DNA of 12,715 nucleotides from an uncultured Klebsiella sp. (GTDB lineage Bacteria; Pseudomonadota; Gammaproteobacteria; Enterobacterales; Enterobacteriaceae). The notes under the pieces are model-generated. The model was not told the origin of the DNA. It saw only the letters and a list, made by a program, of their open reading frames with translations, and made no database searches. This document shows, in pieces, positions 9,137 to 12,715 of the stretch. The stretch spans positions 1 through 12,715 of the forward strand of contig CABUCP010000039.1 in NCBI GenBank assembly GCA_902490055.1, written 5' to 3'. How positions within the stretch are numbered: position 1 is the stretch's first letter; every line of letters begins with the position of its first letter. The position numbers and the translations under genes are program-made.

Positions 9137-11752
9137 TTGTTGAGCCATTGCCGGTTCTGCCGAGAGTACCGCCGCGGCGCGTTCGGGACGGCGCGGTAAA
9201 AACGATACAATCCAGGACACCAGCGAGGTGAGCGAGCGGAAAATAACCTTCACCGACGGCGGCGAGAACTCCGCCAGGTGACGATATCCACGGAACCCCA
9301 GCTTGAGGATATCCAGCAGGCTTTCCATCGGCTTATCTTCCGGGAAGCTATCCTGCCAAAGCGCCCACGTATCAGCGCGGGCAAACGTACATTGCACAAA
9401 ATCAATATGTTGCTGGTTGGTTAACGGTAGCAGCTGCAGGCCGACTTCGCTGCCGTTCACCCGCGCCACCCGTACCGGGAAAACGTATTCTTGCTGCCCG
9501 CGTTTCAGCAGCAGATTGACGTTTTGCCCTTCCAGCACCTGGGCTTCACCGTGGATTTTGATCCCCAGCCCGCCGTCGGAGTAGTCGTGAACGGTACAAG
9601 AGAACAGGTGCCCATCCGGGCGGGCAATCGCCGCCGGCATCGACATTTCCACGCGGTGCGAACGCCGTACCTGCTTGCTCTCCACCGACACCGCTACGGC
9701 GCCGCCGAGAATGATTAGGTTATAAAACACCCAAATGATGCTCACCCAGACGGTCAAAATTTCGTTTTCCGGCCCATACATAAAACGCCAGATACCGACT
9801 GCCACGCCCACCAGGTTCAGCAGGACGAGATAGATATAGGGCCGGGAGATGACCCAGTCGACATACTCATCCTTCACCAGTCCCCCTTTGGCGGTGACGT
9901 TGAATTTGCCTTTGTGCGGGTTAATCAGCGCAACGAAAGTCGGCGGCGCGATATACCAGGCCAGCACCGTTTCGTAGATTTCGCTCCAGAAGGAGTGACG
10001 ATACTTACCCTGAATCTTCGAGTTCGTCAGGCTGGCGTGGATCATGTGCGGTAATACGAACAGGGCGATCATCAGCGCCGGCGCATAGATGATATAGGCG
10101 TGAAGCAGCAGGAATGCCAGCGGCGCAGTGAGGAAGATCAGCCGCGGGATACCGGACAAAAAGTGCAGCATCGCGTTAACGTAGCAGATGCGTTGCGCCA
10201 GCTTCAGTCCTTTACCAAACAGCGGGTTATCGAGGCGGAAAATCTGCACCATCCCGCGCGCCCAGCGAATACGCTGGCCGATATGCGCCGAGAGGCTTTC
10301 CGTCGCCAGCCCCGCCGCCTGCGGAATGCGCATATAAGCGGAGGTATGGCCGCGACGGTGCAGGCGTAGCGAAGTATGGGCATCTTCGGTGACCGTCTCC
10401 ACGGCGATACCGCCGATTTCGTCGAGCGGGCCGCGGCGAATGACCGCACAGGAGCCGCAAAAGAAGGTGGCATCCCACATATCGTTGCCGTCCTGCACCA
10501 GGCCGTAAAATAAGGTGCCCTCGTTTGGCGTTTTACGGAAACGGCCCAGATTGCGTTCGAACGGATCCGGTGAGAAGAAGTGGTGCGGCGTCTGCATCAT
10601 CGCCAGCTTTTTGTCCTTGAGGAACCAGCCCATGGTCATCTGCAGGAACGAGCGGGTCGGCACGTGGTCGCAGTCAAAAATGGAGACGAATTCCCCTTTG
10701 GCATACTTCAGCGCGTTATTGATGTTACCGGCCTTGGCGTGTTCATGACTGGTCCGCGCAATGTAATGCACGCCGACATCTTTGGCGAACTGGCGGAATT
10801 CTTCGCGCCCGCCGTCATCAAGGATCCAGATATTGAGCTTATCCTTCGGCCAGTCGATACCCTGCGAAGCGTAAATGGTGTTTTTCACCACGTTGAGATC
10901 TTCGTTGTAGGTTGGGACGAAAATGTCTACCGTCGGCCACTCGTTCATATCTTTCGGCAGCGGCACCGGCTGGCGATTCAGCGGCCACACCACCTGGAAA
11001 TAACCCAGTACCAGCACAATCCAGGCATAAGTTTCAGCAAACAGTAGGATCAGCCCGCACACCAGACTCACCGGGTCATTCCAGTTGAGAGTCGAGGTAT
11101 AGCGCCACCAGATGTAACGGCAGGAGACGGTGAGCGACAGGACAATCAGCATCAGGGCGGAGAAGCGCCCCGGAATGCGGCGGACCAGCAGCGCGACGCC
11201 CCACAACAGCAGCAGGAAGATAAATTGCGACAGCGGATTAAACGGCTGGGTAATGCACAAAAGCGCCAGCACCAGCGAGAGGACGGTGATCGTACCGAGC
11301 ACCAGCCGGCGCAGTTTCGGATGCAGGTGCTCCAGTTCTTTTTGTTTATCCAGATGGCTGGTACGGGTGTTGACCTTCTCGGGCAATTTTTCCATCCACT
11401 GCGCATATCGCCCGTGAACCCCTTCCAGCGCCGCCAGCGAGCGCCAGTTAATTTTTTTATCCGCTTCAGGTACGCGGGTTGCCAGCAGCCACAGGGACTG
11501 CAGCAGGTAGCGCAGCGGATCCAGCGGGCGTGGGCGATGCGGGTTGATATGCGGAAAATAGTCGCCGTGGTGTTCGCGTATCGCCTGCCAGCGCGGCGTT
11601 TCCAGCGGCATAAACGCCCACGCCAGCGCCACCCACAGGCAGCCGAGAAAAGCCGCGAGTATCGATGCGCCGTGCTGACGATAATCGCGATAGCGTTCGC
11701 TCAGGCGCTCGCCCACCGGCGGCGCCAGCAGCAGCGTGCTCAGGCGAATCAT
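9134..11752 (-). CDS. bcsA: BcsA, cellulose synthase catalytic subunit (GT2 + PilZ)
   Basis: UDP-glucose-dependent beta-1,4-glucan synthase that polymerises glucose and translocates the chain across the inner membrane when c-di-GMP is bound. The product has 872 residues, identical in length to E. coli BcsA. Order: a short cytoplasmic N-terminus, TM helices at about 30-48, 150-213 (several) and 226-253; a GT2 domain about 272-500 with D312/D313, DCD 360-362, FFCGS 430-434, TED 455-457 and QRIRW 493-497; further TM helices about 525-690 with the gating loop FNVTAKGG at 617-624; then a PilZ domain with RRSHR (696-700) and D723-x-S725-x-x-G728, both c-di-GMP-binding motifs. All motifs are intact, so the enzyme should be active and c-di-GMP-dependent. 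The start MIRLSTLLL at 11752 overlaps the bcsQ stop as ATGA; a longer open frame upstream lies inside bcsQ and is rejected. The gene ends in TGA TGA TAA. Confidence 0.98.
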   Translation of the reverse strand: MIRLSTLLLAPPVGERLSERYRDYRQHGASILAAFLGCLWVALAWAFMPLETPRWQAIREHHGDYFPHINPHRPRPLDPLRYLLQSLWLLATRVPEADKKINWRSLAALEGVHGRYAQWMEKLPEKVNTRTSHLDKQKELEHLHPKLRRLVLGTITVLSLVLALLCITQPFNPLSQFIFLLLLWGVALLVRRIPGRFSALMLIVLSLTVSCRYIWWRYTSTLNWNDPVSLVCGLILLFAETYAWIVLVLGYFQVVWPLNRQPVPLPKDMNEWPTVDIFVPTYNEDLNVVKNTIYASQGIDWPKDKLNIWILDDGGREEFRQFAKDVGVHYIARTSHEHAKAGNINNALKYAKGEFVSIFDCDHVPTRSFLQMTMGWFLKDKKLAMMQTPHHFFSPDPFERNLGRFRKTPNEGTLFYGLVQDGNDMWDATFFCGSCAVIRRGPLDEIGGIAVETVTEDAHTSLRLHRRGHTSAYMRIPQAAGLATESLSAHIGQRIRWARGMVQIFRLDNPLFGKGLKLAQRICYVNAMLHFLSGIPRLIFLTAPLAFLLLHAYIIYAPALMIALFVLPHMIHASLTNSKIQGKYRHSFWSEIYETVLAWYIAPPTFVALINPHKGKFNVTAKGGLVKDEYVDWVISRPYIYLVLLNLVGVAVGIWRFMYGPENEILTVWVSIIWVFYNLIILGGAVAVSVESKQVRRSHRVEMSMPAAIARPDGHLFSCTVHDYSDGGLGIKIHGEAQVLEGQNVNLLLKRGQQEYVFPVRVARVNGSEVGLQLLPLTNQQHIDFVQCTFARADTWALWQDSFPEDKPMESLLDILKLGFRGYRHLAEFSPPSVKVIFRSLTSLVSWIVSFLPRRPERAAAVLSAEPAMAQQ

Positions 11753-12486
11753 GCCGTCACCCTGCTGGTATAATGCAGCAGACACCAGTTGGCGAGCGTC
11801 AGTATCTCTTCCGCCGCCAATGAATCCTGGCGATATTCGCCAAGCGGCTGTTTCGCCGCCAGACACTCCGCCATCGCTTCATCGCGGTGGATAGTTACCG
11901 GCAGAATGCGCCGCTGGCTTTCCAGCCACAGCTGGTAGAGATCCTCCTGCAACTGGCTACCGACGCGCAGGTCGTTAATCAAAATATCGGCGTTTGCAGG
12001 CAGAGCCTGCTGATGCAGACGAATATGGCTATTGCCGTCGGGGTGTACTATCTGCAGCGAGCGATCGCAGATGCTCAGCAGCTCGCGGGTCAGCGGCGAA
12101 TAACCTTCCGGCAGGTCAATCAGCAGCCAGCGGTGTGTGCCCTGCCGATCGAGCTGTTTGATCTGCGCGGTGATAGATTCCAGCGTCGGGCTGAGTTTAT
12201 CAACGTGTTCGCGCTCACCGGGGCTCAGGCGGCCAAATGGCAGCAGACCGATATTCGCGGTATAGCGTAGCCCGGCATCGCGCCAGTCGCGGCCGTCAAT
12301 CATCGCGCGCGCCCACCCGTCCCGATGCTCGAAATCAACGTTGAAAAAAAAGCGCAGCATATTGTCCGGACTGGCATCGACCACCAGCACGGTTTCGCCA
12401 AGCTGCTGTAGCGCCCAGGCCAGTGCGGCGGTAATCGACGTCGTGCCTACGCCGCCGCGTATGCCTTGTAACCCCAGAATCGCCAT
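11749..12486 (-). CDS. bcsQ: BcsQ (YhjQ), MinD/ParA-like ATPase of the cellulose secretion complex
   Basis: SIMIBI-class ATPase that with BcsR forms a cytoplasmic module binding the Bcs secretion complex and supporting cellulose production; BcsE links it to c-di-GMP in E. coli. The product has 245 residues (E. coli about 250). The P-loop is an unusual IRGGVGTTS at 9-17: the usual lysine signature of the ParA/MinD family (KGGVGKTT) is replaced by Arg10 and Thr15, as in E. coli BcsQ as I recall it (RGGVGTTT). A VVDAS strand (Asp37) and Walker B-like LLIDLP (Asp124) follow. Codon 6 is TTA (Leu); in E. coli K-12 this codon is a nonsense mutation, so this copy is not affected. The start is ATG at 12486, with AAGGA upstream overlapping the TAA stop of bcsR (11-nt gap). 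The end overlaps bcsA by 4 nt. Confidence 0.95.
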   Translation of the reverse strand: MAILGLQGIRGGVGTTSITAALAWALQQLGETVLVVDASPDNMLRFFFNVDFEHRDGWARAMIDGRDWRDAGLRYTANIGLLPFGRLSPGEREHVDKLSPTLESITAQIKQLDRQGTHRWLLIDLPEGYSPLTRELLSICDRSLQIVHPDGNSHIRLHQQALPANADILINDLRVGSQLQEDLYQLWLESQRRILPVTIHRDEAMAECLAAKQPLGEYRQDSLAAEEILTLANWCLLHYTSRVTA

Positions 12487-12500
12487 CGACGGCTTCCTTA
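12487..12500 (-). promoter_or_regulatory. bcsQ ribosome binding site fused to the bcsR stop
   Basis: The minus strand reads TAAGGAAGCC before the bcsQ ATG: the bcsR stop TAA supplies the first bases of an AAGGA Shine-Dalgarno site, with about 8 nt of spacer to the ATG. This arrangement suggests that bcsQ translation is coupled to bcsR translation. Confidence 0.7.
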
Positions 12501-12686
12501 CTTTTTCTCTGCTAGTTCGGCCAACAGCGGCCAGCGTTTCAACGCCGCAGCAAGCTGTTCGCGTCGGGAAATGTCGTGGTAATCAATATCAGGCAGGGAA
12601 AATGCCCGGCTTAATGCCAGGAAATCATTTTGAAAGGTATATCCCAATGTTGCATCGCTGGGTACCGCAGAGTCTTTTTCCGGCAT
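12498..12686 (-). CDS. bcsR: BcsR (YhjR), small regulatory protein of cellulose synthesis
   Basis: Small cytoplasmic protein that binds BcsQ and is needed for cellulose synthesis in enterobacteria. The product has 62 residues, the same as E. coli BcsR, with a conserved GYTFQNDFLAL and the C-terminal block SLPDIDYHDISRREQLAAALKRWPLLAELAEKK. Start choice: the frame also opens at an ATG 4 codons upstream (12698; MDREMPEKD). The inner ATG at 12686 is preferred because it gives exactly the family length and alignment (14 residues before GY in both) and because GGA lies 7 nt upstream. Only about 17 nt would separate it from the predicted transcription start. First gene of the operon; 11 nt to bcsQ. 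The outer ATG cannot be excluded. Confidence 0.9.
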   Translation of the reverse strand: MPEKDSAVPSDATLGYTFQNDFLALSRAFSLPDIDYHDISRREQLAAALKRWPLLAELAEKK

Positions 12687-12709
12687 TTCTCTGTCCATTC
12701 GAAAAACAC

Positions 12710-12715
12710 ATTATA
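12710..12715 (-). promoter_or_regulatory. Candidate -10 box of the bcs operon promoter
   Basis: A perfect TATAAT on the minus strand ends at the window edge, followed by GTGTTTTTCGA. It would place the transcription start near 12703 and a very short leader before bcsR. The -35 element, if any, lies beyond the window, so the promoter cannot be completed here. Confidence 0.45.

Noticed and set aside
9124..9210. N-terminal extension of bcsB by 29 codons
   Set aside because: It lies inside the bcsA C-terminus; the internal ATG starts a clear signal peptide matching the family.
8572..9231. Open frame of 219 codons on the plus strand opposite bcsB
   Set aside because: Arg/His/Gln-rich antisense shadow of bcsB and the bcsA end; no recognisable domain and no plausible ribosome site was noted.
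11225..11773. Open frame of 182 codons on the plus strand opposite bcsA
   Set aside because: Antisense to the conserved N-terminal part of bcsA; Arg/Gln-rich composition and no family match.
11753..11866. N-terminal extension of bcsA by 38 codons
   Set aside because: The extension overlaps bcsQ coding sequence, and the ATG at 11752 gives exactly the E. coli length and N-terminus with the typical ATGA overlap.
1..12715. A previously undescribed system in the window
   Set aside because: All seven genes belong to the known enterobacterial cellulose locus in the usual order, with no inserted accessory gene, mobile element or repeat array.

Overview
The window is a compact bacterial cellulose (bcs) locus of the enterobacterial type. 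All seven genes read on the minus strand, so transcription runs from the right edge towards the left: bcsR, bcsQ, bcsA, bcsB, bcsZ, bcsC, then pdeK (yhjK), which is cut at its 3' end by the left edge. Gene order, protein lengths (BcsR 62, BcsQ 245, BcsA 872, BcsZ 368, BcsC 1161 residues) and sequence match my memory of the Escherichia coli proteins closely. The DNA looks GC-rich, which suggests a member of the Klebsiella/Raoultella/Enterobacter group, but the genus cannot be settled from this window.

Layout, right to left. A TATAAT box lies at the very edge (12710-12715), just before bcsR. bcsR, bcsQ, bcsA, bcsB, bcsZ and bcsC are packed with gaps of 11 nt or less or with overlaps (4 nt at bcsQ/bcsA, 19 nt at bcsZ/bcsC), as in a single translationally coupled operon. 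After bcsC comes a 193-nt spacer (1990-2182) with weak hairpins, a second TATAAT box and a 9-bp inverted repeat. Then pdeK starts at a TTG. No stretch over 300 bases lacks a gene. No RNA gene, mobile element or CRISPR array was seen.

How the genes work together. BcsA (inner-membrane glycosyltransferase with a PilZ domain) polymerises UDP-glucose when bound to c-di-GMP, and BcsB is its periplasmic partner. BcsC carries the glucan across the periplasm and outer membrane, and BcsZ is the periplasmic endoglucanase. BcsR and BcsQ form the cytoplasmic regulatory module. PdeK has an intact EAL domain and a degenerate GGDEF domain, so it probably removes the c-di-GMP that activates BcsA. The divergent bcsEFG genes usually found upstream of bcsR would lie beyond the right edge.

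This is a known system, and nothing here calls for a new one. The points worth a second look are small: translation-coupling signals, the pdeK leader hairpin, start-codon choices, and a few protein details.
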